Shown here in pieces: positions 31,748-40,603 of a stretch of 64,000 nt of DNA. The notes beneath the pieces are model-generated. The model was not told where the DNA came from and ran no database searches. It worked only from the letters and a program-made list of their open reading frames with translations. Each line of letters opens with the position of its first letter. Position 1 is the first letter of the stretch. Position numbers and translations under genes: made by a program. Source of the stretch: Phycisphaerae bacterium (GTDB lineage Bacteria; Planctomycetota; Phycisphaerae; Tepidisphaerales; Tepidisphaeraceae); NCBI GenBank assembly GCA_025924315.1, contig JAICIO010000015.1, positions 1 through 64,000 on the forward strand, read 5' to 3'.

Positions 31748-33586
31748 TTACCGAATGACTTTCCGACGCTCTCTCGGGAAGAATGCTGCGTACAACCAGA
31801 TCCCTGCAATCAACAGCATCATCCAACCGAGCCCCGGGTGCGTCGGCGCGATCTTCTGCAGCGCGCTGGGCGCGACGTTCACGTGGGTCTGCAGGAGGTA
31901 ATGGACGATCATCAGCGTCGATAGCGCCGTCAGCAGGACGTGCATTAATCCCCAACCGACCGAAACTGCCAGTGCAACGGCGCTGATCGCGGCGGCCCAG
32001 ATGAGGAAGCGTTCGTGCATTTGCGGGAGGATCGCGAAGAGTAAAACCCACGGGGCGATGAGGGAGATCAGCAGGTGCACGTCGTGGCGGCGGTCGTGAA
32101 TGGCGGCGCCGATCGAGCAGAGAACGAGCGAGATTGCGTAGATCGCGATCGCGAAGGCGCGGACGGTGACGTTCCAGTGAATCGCCATGCGCTCGATGTT
32201 GAGGGTAAAGAGGATTTGGTCGATCTTCCAGCCGTACGTTTGGGCCATGAGGGCGGGGACGTTGCTCGCGGGGCCGATTGCCAACTGTATGAACCGTCGC
32301 GGGCCGTAGAGGAAGCCGACTTTCAGCCAGTCCCATTCGGCGCCGAAGGTGCAAGCCGACGCGAGGATGGCGGCGGCGAGGACGATCGCGATCCACGCGG
32401 GGACGGTTTTCTTCGCGATCCACCACGGGGCGACGAGAATCATGGCCGCAAGGATCAGGCCGATCCAGATGCTTTGCACGGTGTTGGCATTGAGCCATGG
32501 CCAGATGACCAGGCCCGTTGCGACGGCGGCGGCGATCCACCATGAAACGCCGAGACGTTTCGGATAACCCCACGGCGCGAAGCACGCCGCGCACGCGACG
32601 GTGCCGGCGATCCAAATGCGTGCGATGTCGCCGTTGACCAGCCAGTAGCCCGTGAGGAGCGCGATCGTCAGCGCAAATCCGCCGAGCACGCGCAGCATTT
32701 CGCTGAATCGTCCGCCGAAGAGCGGCCAGAGCAGGAAGATCGGCGCAACGAGCAGCATCTGCGTTTTGAGCAGCGCGCCGATCGCGAGGCAGATTCCCGC
32801 GGCGAAGAACCACTCCGTCGATGCATAGAACATCGCCAGCAGATAAAGCGGGACGAGCCAGACATCCCACTGTGGCCAGACGTGCGCTTCGAGAAGAATT
32901 GGCGGATTGAACCACACGAGCAGCGCGGCGATGAGCCCGCCGATCGCGGCGCGCGGCAGGGGACTCGGTTCGCTCAATCCGGGATATTGCGGTCGCTCGT
33001 GTCGCGCGAGCCGCTTCCGACGGATCCAATACGCGACGAGCAGAAACGCGGCGGCCGTCGCAGCAATTTCAAAAGCAAGATTCAATCGCAGCATCGGCTG
33101 AGCAACGTCGTCGTCGTACGCCATTACAGACGGATCCTGCATCCGCGCGACATTCGCCCACGCCGCGACGATCGCGAGTCGCAGCGGCGGATAATCGATC
33201 GCGAACTTCCCGTCGTGCGACTGATCGACGACGCGGTGGTAGTAGCCGAGGTACGCCGTCAGCATGTCGGGCCACGGCGCGGGACCGGGCGAGGTTGGAT
33301 CTTCATCCGCCTGTGCTTTGGCAATTCGAACGACGTCGAGCCCGGTGGCGAAGGATTGGGTGGCGTCGTCCGGCGTTCGCAGGTCGGTCGAGCGATTCCA
33401 CAACACCGTGCGAAGCTGCACCCCGCCGACGATTGCGACCGCGAGAAGGGCCAGCACGAGCAGGAGCGTGACGGAGCCGGCGAGGCGACTGGGCCGCTCG
33501 TAAGCTGCACCACCGTTATACGCGGCGAAAAACTGCCGCCGATCGGATACATCTTCCACGAGCGAACTGTAGCGTGAGCGCCTCAT
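31748..33586 (-). CDS. GT-C-type membrane glycosyltransferase
   Basis: A 612-residue polytopic protein; the ATG at 33586 has AAGG close upstream and avoids an odd N-terminal extension. After helix 1 a long periplasmic loop holds DVVRIAKAQADEDPTSPGP and KFAIDYPPLRLAIVAAW; the acidic DYPPL stretch is typical of GT-C mannosyl- and glucosyltransferases (GT83/GT87-like). About twelve helices follow. It probably uses polyprenyl-phosphate sugars at the outer face of the membrane. It stands alone, convergent with ettA and divergent from the efflux cluster over 211 bases. Confidence 0.75.
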   Translation of the reverse strand: MRRSRYSSLVEDVSDRRQFFAAYNGGAAYERPSRLAGSVTLLLVLALLAVAIVGGVQLRTVLWNRSTDLRTPDDATQSFATGLDVVRIAKAQADEDPTSPGPAPWPDMLTAYLGYYHRVVDQSHDGKFAIDYPPLRLAIVAAWANVARMQDPSVMAYDDDVAQPMLRLNLAFEIAATAAAFLLVAYWIRRKRLARHERPQYPGLSEPSPLPRAAIGGLIAALLVWFNPPILLEAHVWPQWDVWLVPLYLLAMFYASTEWFFAAGICLAIGALLKTQMLLVAPIFLLWPLFGGRFSEMLRVLGGFALTIALLTGYWLVNGDIARIWIAGTVACAACFAPWGYPKRLGVSWWIAAAVATGLVIWPWLNANTVQSIWIGLILAAMILVAPWWIAKKTVPAWIAIVLAAAILASACTFGAEWDWLKVGFLYGPRRFIQLAIGPASNVPALMAQTYGWKIDQILFTLNIERMAIHWNVTVRAFAIAIYAISLVLCSIGAAIHDRRHDVHLLISLIAPWVLLFAILPQMHERFLIWAAAISAVALAVSVGWGLMHVLLTALSTLMIVHYLLQTHVNVAPSALQKIAPTHPGLGWMMLLIAGIWLYAAFFPRERRKVIR

Positions 33587-33741
33587 CCTTACACCTTCGA
33601 AACGTCCGGGTGACCCTTTCAGCGGCCATATAGATGTAGGCGGACAGACTGCGCGCGTTGCCAACACGGACGAAGTTTGGCTGGGTCACGTTGTCACAAC
33701 GGGAATGCCTGCAACGAGTATAACGGATATTGGGCACCGGC

Positions 33742-33768
33742 GAGGGCGAGTCGGAGCCTCGCCCTCCC
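33742..33768. repeat. GAGGGCGAG hairpin with shared 16-base word
   Basis: GAGGGCGAG pairs with CTCGCCCTC around a 7-base loop. Positions 33753-33768 (GGAGCCTCGCCCTCCC) repeat exactly the word at 48-63. It lies 30 bases before the GTG start of the efflux lipoprotein. Confidence 0.65.
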
Positions 33769-33797
33769 ATCGCGCGTTCAGTAGAGTAGTTTATCCC

Positions 33798-35627
33798 GTG
33801 AAAAAACTGACATCGCTTTTCATCCTCGTAGTACTCGCTTCGGGCTGCACGCCCGATGCGTATCAGCAGCAGGCCGACCTGCAGGTCTCGAAGATCCTTC
33901 GCGATCGCAAAGAGCAGACGCTGGGGTACACGCCCAAGACGCCGATCGCGCCGACGGTGGTCGCGCCACCGACGAAGAAGTCTTACGCGAAGATTCCGCA
34001 GACGCCGGTTCCTCCGCCGACGACCGCGCCGATCGAAACCTCGCCTTCGATCCTGCCGTATGGTCCGCTCGGTCCGGAGAAACTTTTCGCGGACAATCAG
34101 CCGACGCCGAAGCTGAGCGTCGATTTCGGTTACACCGCGGCACAGCGCGAAGTTCACGAGCGACTGGAATACGGTCCGCTGATTCAAAACACGAACCCGA
34201 CGCGGCTCGATCTGTTTTCGTCCTTGAAGTACGCGGTGCAGCACAGCCGGAATTATCAGTCGCAGATGGAAGATCTGTATCTATCCGCGCTCGACGTGAC
34301 CCTGCAGCGGCACCTCTTCGAGCCGCGGCCGTTCGTGACGCAGAGCATCAACTACAATGGCGGGCAAAAGGATGTCGCGTACCAATCGGCGCTGAGCGCG
34401 ACGACGACCGCGGGCGTTCGGCAGCAGCTCCCGTACGGCGGCGAGATCGTCGCGCAGGGGTTAGTCACGTTCGTCGATGCGCTGAACGACAATTCGCTCG
34501 GCGGAGAAAATGCGAGTCTCGTGCTGTCGGCCTCGATCCCGCTGTTGCGCGGGGCGGGAATGGTCAACCTCGAACCGCTGATCCAGAGCGAACGCGAGCT
34601 GGTGTATCAGGTGAGGACGTTCGAAAACTTCCGCCGCCAATTTGTGGTGGACGTCGCGAGTTCGTATTTCAATCTGCTCACCACCTATCAGCGCGTGAAC
34701 GATCAGCGCGTGCAGTACGAGCGATCGGTCGATCTGGTCCAGCAGACGCTGGAAACCTTCGCGGCGGGGAAGGTCGGGGTCACCTATCTTGCGGTGCAAC
34801 AATCGCTCACGCAGCAGATCAACGCCGAAGCGGCGCTCATCTCGGCGCAGCAGGCGCTGCAGGCGGCGCTGGACAATTTCAAGTTGCAGCTTGGCATGCC
34901 GGTCGATGAGGATCTCGACGTCGTTGCGGTGGAACTCGACGTCAGCAAGCCGGATGTGACCGATCCGTCGCTGCCCAAGCTCGCGCAGACGTATCGCCTC
35001 GATCTCCAGACGGCCCGCGATCGCGTGGAAGATGCCCGCCGAAAGGTCGATGTCGCGAAGAACCAGCTGCTACCCGACCTCAGCCTTACCGCGCGAGGTG
35101 AAGAGGATAGCCTGCCGAATTGGTCGGGAACGCAGATTGACTCGAAGGCGCTGACATATAGCGCGGGCGCGACGCTCGATCTTCCGGTCGATCGCGTGGC
35201 TGAGCGAAATCAATATCGCACCGCGCTGATCAATTACGAAAAGGCGCAACGAAGCTACGTCGATTTGAGCCAGAACGTCACGGCCGATGTTCGCCAATCC
35301 GCGCGCTCGCTCGAGCAGGCGCAGTTGCAGGTCGATATCAATGCGCGCGGGATTCAAGTTGCGCAGGATCAGCTCGAGTATTCGACGTTGCTGTTTACGC
35401 AAGGCAAGTCGCCGGTGCGCGATATCACCGACGCGCAGACGGCGCTGCTCGACGCACAAAACGCGTATCACGCGGCGAAGGCATCGCTGCAGATCAACGT
35501 GCTGCGCTTTCTGCAGAACACAGGGACGTTGCGCGTGGATCCGTCCGCGGGTGAACTCGGGGCGGCGCTCGATGTCGCGCCGTCGATCATCGGAAAGCCA
35601 ATCGATACGCCAGGATTGAAGGGGTAG
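33798..35627 (+). CDS. TolC-like outer-membrane efflux lipoprotein
   Basis: A 609-residue protein. The GTG at 33798 is chosen because it starts a lipoprotein signal (MKKLTSLFILVVLASGC); the longer frame is unconvincing. After a Pro-rich linker of about 90 residues come two copies of the outer-membrane efflux fold: long helices with Q/A/L heptads (LVQQTLETFAAGKVGVTYLA, QEARRKVDVAKNQLLPDLSL-like) and beta segments. This is the trimeric outer-membrane channel of tripartite export systems. The first adaptor gene follows after 7 bases, so these form an operon. The pump partner is not in the window. Confidence 0.87.
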   Translation: MKKLTSLFILVVLASGCTPDAYQQQADLQVSKILRDRKEQTLGYTPKTPIAPTVVAPPTKKSYAKIPQTPVPPPTTAPIETSPSILPYGPLGPEKLFADNQPTPKLSVDFGYTAAQREVHERLEYGPLIQNTNPTRLDLFSSLKYAVQHSRNYQSQMEDLYLSALDVTLQRHLFEPRPFVTQSINYNGGQKDVAYQSALSATTTAGVRQQLPYGGEIVAQGLVTFVDALNDNSLGGENASLVLSASIPLLRGAGMVNLEPLIQSERELVYQVRTFENFRRQFVVDVASSYFNLLTTYQRVNDQRVQYERSVDLVQQTLETFAAGKVGVTYLAVQQSLTQQINAEAALISAQQALQAALDNFKLQLGMPVDEDLDVVAVELDVSKPDVTDPSLPKLAQTYRLDLQTARDRVEDARRKVDVAKNQLLPDLSLTARGEEDSLPNWSGTQIDSKALTYSAGATLDLPVDRVAERNQYRTALINYEKAQRSYVDLSQNVTADVRQSARSLEQAQLQVDINARGIQVAQDQLEYSTLLFTQGKSPVRDITDAQTALLDAQNAYHAAKASLQINVLRFLQNTGTLRVDPSAGELGAALDVAPSIIGKPIDTPGLKG

Positions 35628-35634
35628 GTGTTCG

Positions 35635-37239
35635 ATGAGCGTCGAAGCAATCGCACCGCCGGCGGCATATTCCTCCCGTAAACTTTCGCGGTGGCTGATC
35701 GCGCTGCCGATTCTCGGATTGCTCGGCACCGGGGGTTATCTCGTCGCTCGCCGGATTGATTGGGGCGCAACGAGCGGTCCCGCGAACAATGTCTTCTATC
35801 ACGTTGTGCCGATGGATCTCGCACTGGAGATCAAGAAAGACGGCGAGCTGAAGGCGATCGATAACCTTGACGTCGTCTGCCCCGTCGAAGGCCTCAACAC
35901 CATCACCACCATCGTTCCCGAGGGAAAGACCGTCAAAAAAGGCGAAGTCATCTGCGAACTCGACTCCTCCGACATCAAGCGAAAACTGCAGCAGGCGACG
36001 CTCGACGTGAAAAAGGCGGAATCCGATCTCACCGCCGCGAAAGAACAGCTCAGCATTCAGGAGAGCAAGAACAAATCCGATCTGGCCGCGGCCGAGGTTG
36101 AACTGAAGCTCGCGCAGATTGATCTGCAGGGCTACGAGAAAGTCGACTATCCCGCGAAGCTGAAAGGGGCGCAGCAGGATGTCGAGATGGCGAAGATCGC
36201 GCTCAAGGATAAGCAAGATTTACTTGCGCAGGCTCAGCAACTGCTCTCGAAAGCGTTCGTGACGACATCCGACCTGAAGAATGCCGAAGTAGAACTGATC
36301 AAAGCCAAGACCGATCTCGACAAGAAAGACTCGGACTTGAACGTTCTCATTTCGTACACGCACGAGAAGGACGAGGCGGACAAGAAGAACAAAGTTGCGC
36401 AAGGCGAGAGCAAGGTCGAGCAGACCAAATCGGAGAACAACAGCAACCTCGCGCAGAAGGTGGCGGACGCGCAGACCAAAGAACAGACGTTGATCCTCGA
36501 CAAGGAGATCGAGCGGCATCTGAAGGAACAAGTCGACTTCTGCACGATTAAAGCGCCCGGCGATGGCATTGTGATCTACGGCTCAAGCGATTCGTGGTAC
36601 TACCGCGACACGCCGATCCAGGCGGGGGCGAAGGTTTCCGAGCAGCAGCTCATCTGCCGGCTTCCCGATACGAGCCGGATGAAGGTCATCGCCAAGATTG
36701 GTGAATCCCAGGCGCAGAACCTGAAGATCGATAAAGCGCATCCCCTGCGCGCGACGGCGAAAATCGTCGGCGTGAAGGAAGATCAGGGCGGGTGGGTTTC
36801 GCAGGTGAGTATTCTGCCGGACAACTCGAACCGGTGGTGGGGCAACGACAACAAGGAATATCCCGTCGACATCACGCTCGACAAAACCCCGCCGGGTCTC
36901 AAGCCGGGACTGACCGCATCCGTTGAGATCCACATCGAGACGCTCAAAAACGTGCTGGCGGTGCCTTTGCCGGCGATCTATTCGTCGGGGGCGGATTCGT
37001 ATCTTTTCGTAAAGCGAGCAACGGGCCAGCCGAAGCCCGTGAAGGTGAAGGTCGGCAAGATGAACGAAACGCACGCCGAAATCGCGAGCGGAATCGACGA
37101 GGGTGCCGAAGTCGTCGTCTTGCAGGTCGGCCAAGGACGACAACTCCTTGAAGCAGCAGGAATTGCAGATGCTCCAGCGACTCAGCCCGTAGAAAAAGCC
37201 CCCGCGGCGGGGAAAAATCCACAAGTCGCGGCCAAATAG
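35635..37239 (+). CDS. Membrane-fusion (HlyD/MacA-like) adaptor protein 1
   Basis: A 534-residue periplasmic adaptor: N-terminal anchor helix (LSRWLIALPILGLLGTGGYL), then a lipoyl-like half (VCPVEGLNTITTIVPEGKTV, KKGEVICELDSSDIK), a very long coiled-coil hairpin of about 200 residues, the second lipoyl half (ACTIKAPGDGIVIY-type, here CTIKAPGDGIVIYGS) and beta-barrel and membrane-proximal domains. It bridges an inner-membrane pump to the outer-membrane channel encoded 7 bases upstream. The paralogue at 37412-39124 has the same plan. The coiled coil is longer than in typical MacA. Confidence 0.87.
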   Translation: MSVEAIAPPAAYSSRKLSRWLIALPILGLLGTGGYLVARRIDWGATSGPANNVFYHVVPMDLALEIKKDGELKAIDNLDVVCPVEGLNTITTIVPEGKTVKKGEVICELDSSDIKRKLQQATLDVKKAESDLTAAKEQLSIQESKNKSDLAAAEVELKLAQIDLQGYEKVDYPAKLKGAQQDVEMAKIALKDKQDLLAQAQQLLSKAFVTTSDLKNAEVELIKAKTDLDKKDSDLNVLISYTHEKDEADKKNKVAQGESKVEQTKSENNSNLAQKVADAQTKEQTLILDKEIERHLKEQVDFCTIKAPGDGIVIYGSSDSWYYRDTPIQAGAKVSEQQLICRLPDTSRMKVIAKIGESQAQNLKIDKAHPLRATAKIVGVKEDQGGWVSQVSILPDNSNRWWGNDNKEYPVDITLDKTPPGLKPGLTASVEIHIETLKNVLAVPLPAIYSSGADSYLFVKRATGQPKPVKVKVGKMNETHAEIASGIDEGAEVVVLQVGQGRQLLEAAGIADAPATQPVEKAPAAGKNPQVAAK

Positions 37240-37411
37240 CAATTTAGTGAATTTCCCTCCTTGAAACTGTCCGCTACTGCCTGATTTGAAACTTCTTCAA
37301 ATCCCCCTCACAATCCGCGTAAACATTTGCCGACCTAAAGCAGTAGTTAGGACGTAGGATCATGGTCGGCCTTGGGGCGTTTGTACCGGGCTACACCTCC
37401 TGCATTCGTGG

Positions 37412-39124
37412 ATGGAAATGAGTCAGATCGCACTACCTTCGTCTCTGCCCGCTCGCCGACCGCGCATCATTTGGATCGCGCCGGTTGTGATTTTGGCCTT
37501 GATCGGCACTTGGGCGACCTTCCATCGCCGCGCGGTTGCCGAAGGAGATGCCGGCTCGCTGGTCTGGACGCACGTCACGCCCGCCGATTTTGATGTGAAG
37601 ATCACAAAGGACGGCGAGCTGCAGGCGGTCAACAACATCGACATCACCTGCCAGGTCGAGGGCAGCACAACCATTCAAACGCTGGTGAAAGAAGGCGCCA
37701 CCGTTAAGAAGGGCGATGTCCTCGTAACGATGGATTCGTCCGCGATCCAGCAGAAGATCGACGACACGACGCTCGATCTACAAAAGGCCGACGCGGATCT
37801 CATCAATTCAAAAGAAATGCGCGACATCCAGGAGAGTCAGAACTCCGCCAACCTCGAGGCGGCGCAGGTCGCGCTGACACTTGCGCAGCTGAGTCTTCAG
37901 GAGTACGTTGACGGCACGTATCCTCAGTCCGTCGTCAATGCGCAGGCAGACCTCGACAAGGCGCAGATCACTCTCAAAACCAAACAGGAAGATTTCGACC
38001 AGGCGGAAAAGCTTTTGGCCAAGGGCTACACCAACGCCGCCGATGTGAAAGACAAGGAAAACGATCTCGTCGACGCACGCAATGGTCTGGCGAAAGCCCA
38101 GACTGCGATGATGGTGCTCACGAAATACACGCATCCATCGGACTCGGCTGAGAAGAAGAACGATCTTTCGCAGGCGGAGAAAAAGCTCGCCCGCACCAAG
38201 CGTGAAAACGCGATCGCGAGCATGCAGCATGAAGCGGACGTCAAGGCGCACGAGCAGAATCTCGACACGCTGAAGAAGCGTATGGATCACTACAAGGACC
38301 AACTCGCCGCTTGCACGATCACCGCGCCGGCCGACGGATTGGTTGTTTATTCCAGCAGCGCCGACCGCTGGTCAAATAATCCGATCCAGGAAGGTGCGAC
38401 GGTTCGCAACCAGCAATCGCTCCTGCGTCTGCCCGATACGAGCACGATGAAGGCGACCGTCCGCATTCAGGAAGGCCAGGTTCGCCGCGTACATGAAGGC
38501 CAGCGCGCCGTCGTGCGATTGGGGCCTGACATGCCGCCGCTGGGTGCAACGATCTCTAAGATCAGCGTGCTCGCCGACAACAGCCAGCGTTTTTGGAATC
38601 CCGACCTCAAGGAATATCCGGTCGACATCATGCTCGACAGCACGCCGAAGAATCTCAAGCCGGGGATGAGTGTTACCGCCGAGGTTTTCATCAAGCGGCT
38701 GAACAACGTGATTGCGGTTCCGCTCGCGGCGATCTACGCCGTTGGCACCGACACCTACGTCTTCGTCAACAAGGACGGGAAGCCCGTTCCAACGAGGGTG
38801 AAGGTGCAGGATACGAACGACACGCACGCCGCGATCGAATCGGGCCTGAGCGCCGGTCAGGATGTGCTCGTCCTGCAAGCCGGACAGGGCCGCGATCTGC
38901 TGGAAAAGGCGGGCATCAAGATTGAAGTGAAGGAAGAAAGCGACGACCCGGACACCAAAGCCCGCAAGCAGCGCGACGGCCAACCCGGCGCTCGCGATCG
39001 CAACGGCATGCCGGGCAAAAATGCTCCCAACGTCCCCGGCAACGGTCCGACCAAAATGGACAAGCCGACAGCGGGAATCAAAGGTCAGGCCAAGGTCCCC
39101 ACGACCCAGCCGCTTGCGGCTTAG
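37412..39124 (+). CDS. Membrane-fusion (HlyD/MacA-like) adaptor protein 2
   Basis: A 570-residue adaptor paralogous to the upstream one: anchor helix (IIWIAPVVILALIGTWATF), lipoyl halves (ITCQVEGSTTIQTLVKEGAT and CTITAPADGLVVYSS), long coiled coil, beta-barrel and an extended Gly/Asn/Pro/Lys-rich tail of about 60 residues. Shared LPDTS.MK and GQGR(Q/D)LLE stretches show the duplication. The start may be ATG 37412 or ATG 37418. It lies 172 bases after adaptor 1, so it may have its own promoter. Two adaptors for one channel and no pump gene is unusual. Confidence 0.86.
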   Translation: MEMSQIALPSSLPARRPRIIWIAPVVILALIGTWATFHRRAVAEGDAGSLVWTHVTPADFDVKITKDGELQAVNNIDITCQVEGSTTIQTLVKEGATVKKGDVLVTMDSSAIQQKIDDTTLDLQKADADLINSKEMRDIQESQNSANLEAAQVALTLAQLSLQEYVDGTYPQSVVNAQADLDKAQITLKTKQEDFDQAEKLLAKGYTNAADVKDKENDLVDARNGLAKAQTAMMVLTKYTHPSDSAEKKNDLSQAEKKLARTKRENAIASMQHEADVKAHEQNLDTLKKRMDHYKDQLAACTITAPADGLVVYSSSADRWSNNPIQEGATVRNQQSLLRLPDTSTMKATVRIQEGQVRRVHEGQRAVVRLGPDMPPLGATISKISVLADNSQRFWNPDLKEYPVDIMLDSTPKNLKPGMSVTAEVFIKRLNNVIAVPLAAIYAVGTDTYVFVNKDGKPVPTRVKVQDTNDTHAAIESGLSAGQDVLVLQAGQGRDLLEKAGIKIEVKEESDDPDTKARKQRDGQPGARDRNGMPGKNAPNVPGNGPTKMDKPTAGIKGQAKVPTTQPLAA

Positions 39125-39146
39125 CGGGAACACCAAGCAGCGCCAC

Positions 39147-40538
39147 TCACACCCAAGGCATCACAATCCAAAGATTCTGCGTCAGCGTGGCCACCGCGAT
39201 CCACAAACACGCGATCGCAACGCACCGCTCCCATGTTCGCCAGTGCGCCAGTTCAAACCCAATCGGCAGCGCAACCAGCGGCAGCAGAAAGTTCCACACG
39301 CGAGACGTTTCCGTCGGATAAAGCCCCAGGATCGCCAGCACGATCGGCATCGCCACCGCGCACAGCATCGTGCGGGTGAGTCGATGATTGCGACCGAGTT
39401 CCACCCACGCCCGGCGCACGCCGAACAGTGCTAAGGGATAAGAAACCCAACCCGTTCCCAGCGCGAAATCGATCAGGTTGAACGGTGCCGTGTGAATGAT
39501 CGATGGCGAATGCGCGGCGCTGATGATCCGATGCTGATTCGTATACGCCGTCTGAAAAACCGCCGGCACGTTGTAACCCGTGAGCAACCAGAGTATCGCC
39601 AGCGCGACAACCAGCACCCCAAACGCCACCGCCGCGTGAATCGCCGCACGCCGAATCGCCGACTGCGTGGATAAGCCCGTGCAGAAGATCGCGTAGGCGA
39701 CGAGGAACAGCGCGAGCGTCGTGACCGTGAACGTCACCACCAGCATTCCCGCGACCATCGCTCCCATGATCGCGGAATAGATCACTCGATTGCGCGCCAG
39801 CGCCATCGACCACAGTCCTACCAGCGCGCAGCTGAAGATCATGTAGCAGCCATCCAGCAGGGGAAAACTCAGCAGATAGCCGGGACAGAGCGCCACAAAA
39901 CTCGCCGCGAAGAAGCCTACATCGCGACGACCGGTAAGCAGCGCAATAAGCCAGTACGTCATCGCGATGGAAATCGTCGCAATCAGCCCGATCGTGAGCC
40001 CGCTGAGAATTGCCGATTGCTCACCGGCGCCGAATGCGTTGAGAAACAACGTGAAATAAAGAATCGGCCCCGCCGGCTTCGTTTGCGCGTGCAGATTCAG
40101 TTGCGGAAGCACCTTGTCGTACTGCGCGAACCACCCGTCGAAGGATTGCAGTGCCTGTGCGTCGCTGTAGTAGCTCATCGCATACGGGCTGCGCACGTCA
40201 TCGCGCAGCAGGTCGAGCCCCATCGGGTGCGTCGGCATGAGCACATTGACGAGCATCATTGCGTAAGCCGAGAGCATCAGTAGCGGGATGAAATACACCT
40301 CGCGCGCTGGCCAGCGCGCGTACAAGGCGTGCCCAACGACAAGCGGAATTGCCGCGAGCAGCATCAGGCCGTACGTGCGCACCATTCCTTCGTGTCGCCA
40401 CGGCCAAAACCACCACCATGCGCCGTTCACGCCCTGCACGTGACGACACACCAGCATCGCCAGCACAAGCGCAACGACCCCGATGACCCCCAGCTTTATG
40501 TAGCGTTCGGCAGTTGTCTCTGGAGCGGTAGTCGTCAT
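39147..40538 (-). CDS. GT-C-type membrane glycosyltransferase
   Basis: A 463-residue polytopic protein with about eleven helices. The first large loop has LDLLRDDVRSPYAMSYYSDA and a KPAGPILYF stretch, fitting a GT-C enzyme of the ArnT/PMT type that uses polyprenyl-phosphate sugars. Donor and acceptor are unknown. The ATG lies 9 bases after the T-run of a terminator hairpin (40547-40576) that ends the upstream glycogen-synthase-like gene, so this gene probably has its own promoter or depends on readthrough. Confidence 0.7.
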   Translation of the reverse strand: MTTTAPETTAERYIKLGVIGVVALVLAMLVCRHVQGVNGAWWWFWPWRHEGMVRTYGLMLLAAIPLVVGHALYARWPAREVYFIPLLMLSAYAMMLVNVLMPTHPMGLDLLRDDVRSPYAMSYYSDAQALQSFDGWFAQYDKVLPQLNLHAQTKPAGPILYFTLFLNAFGAGEQSAILSGLTIGLIATISIAMTYWLIALLTGRRDVGFFAASFVALCPGYLLSFPLLDGCYMIFSCALVGLWSMALARNRVIYSAIMGAMVAGMLVVTFTVTTLALFLVAYAIFCTGLSTQSAIRRAAIHAAVAFGVLVVALAILWLLTGYNVPAVFQTAYTNQHRIISAAHSPSIIHTAPFNLIDFALGTGWVSYPLALFGVRRAWVELGRNHRLTRTMLCAVAMPIVLAILGLYPTETSRVWNFLLPLVALPIGFELAHWRTWERCVAIACLWIAVATLTQNLWIVMPWV

Positions 40539-40546
40539 TTGTCGCG

Positions 40547-40576
40547 AAAAAAAGCACGGGTTGAAAAACCCGTGCT
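40547..40576 (-). terminator. GCACGGGTT terminator of the glycogen-synthase-like gene
   Basis: AGCACGGGTT pairs with AACCCGTGCT around a 4-base loop (40553-40576), followed on the minus strand by T7. It has the sequence theme of the GTAGCACGGGC elements and the form of a factor-independent terminator. The next ATG on that strand is only 9 bases beyond the T-run. Confidence 0.85.
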
Positions 40577-40603
40577 ACTTAGAACCCATTAGTAATGAAC
40601 TCG

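Noticed and set aside
33798-39124. Type I secretion system for the RTX-like protein
   Set aside because: The adaptors are MacA/HlyD-like, but there is no ABC exporter, the RTX gene is 19 kb away, and it has a different N-terminal export motif.
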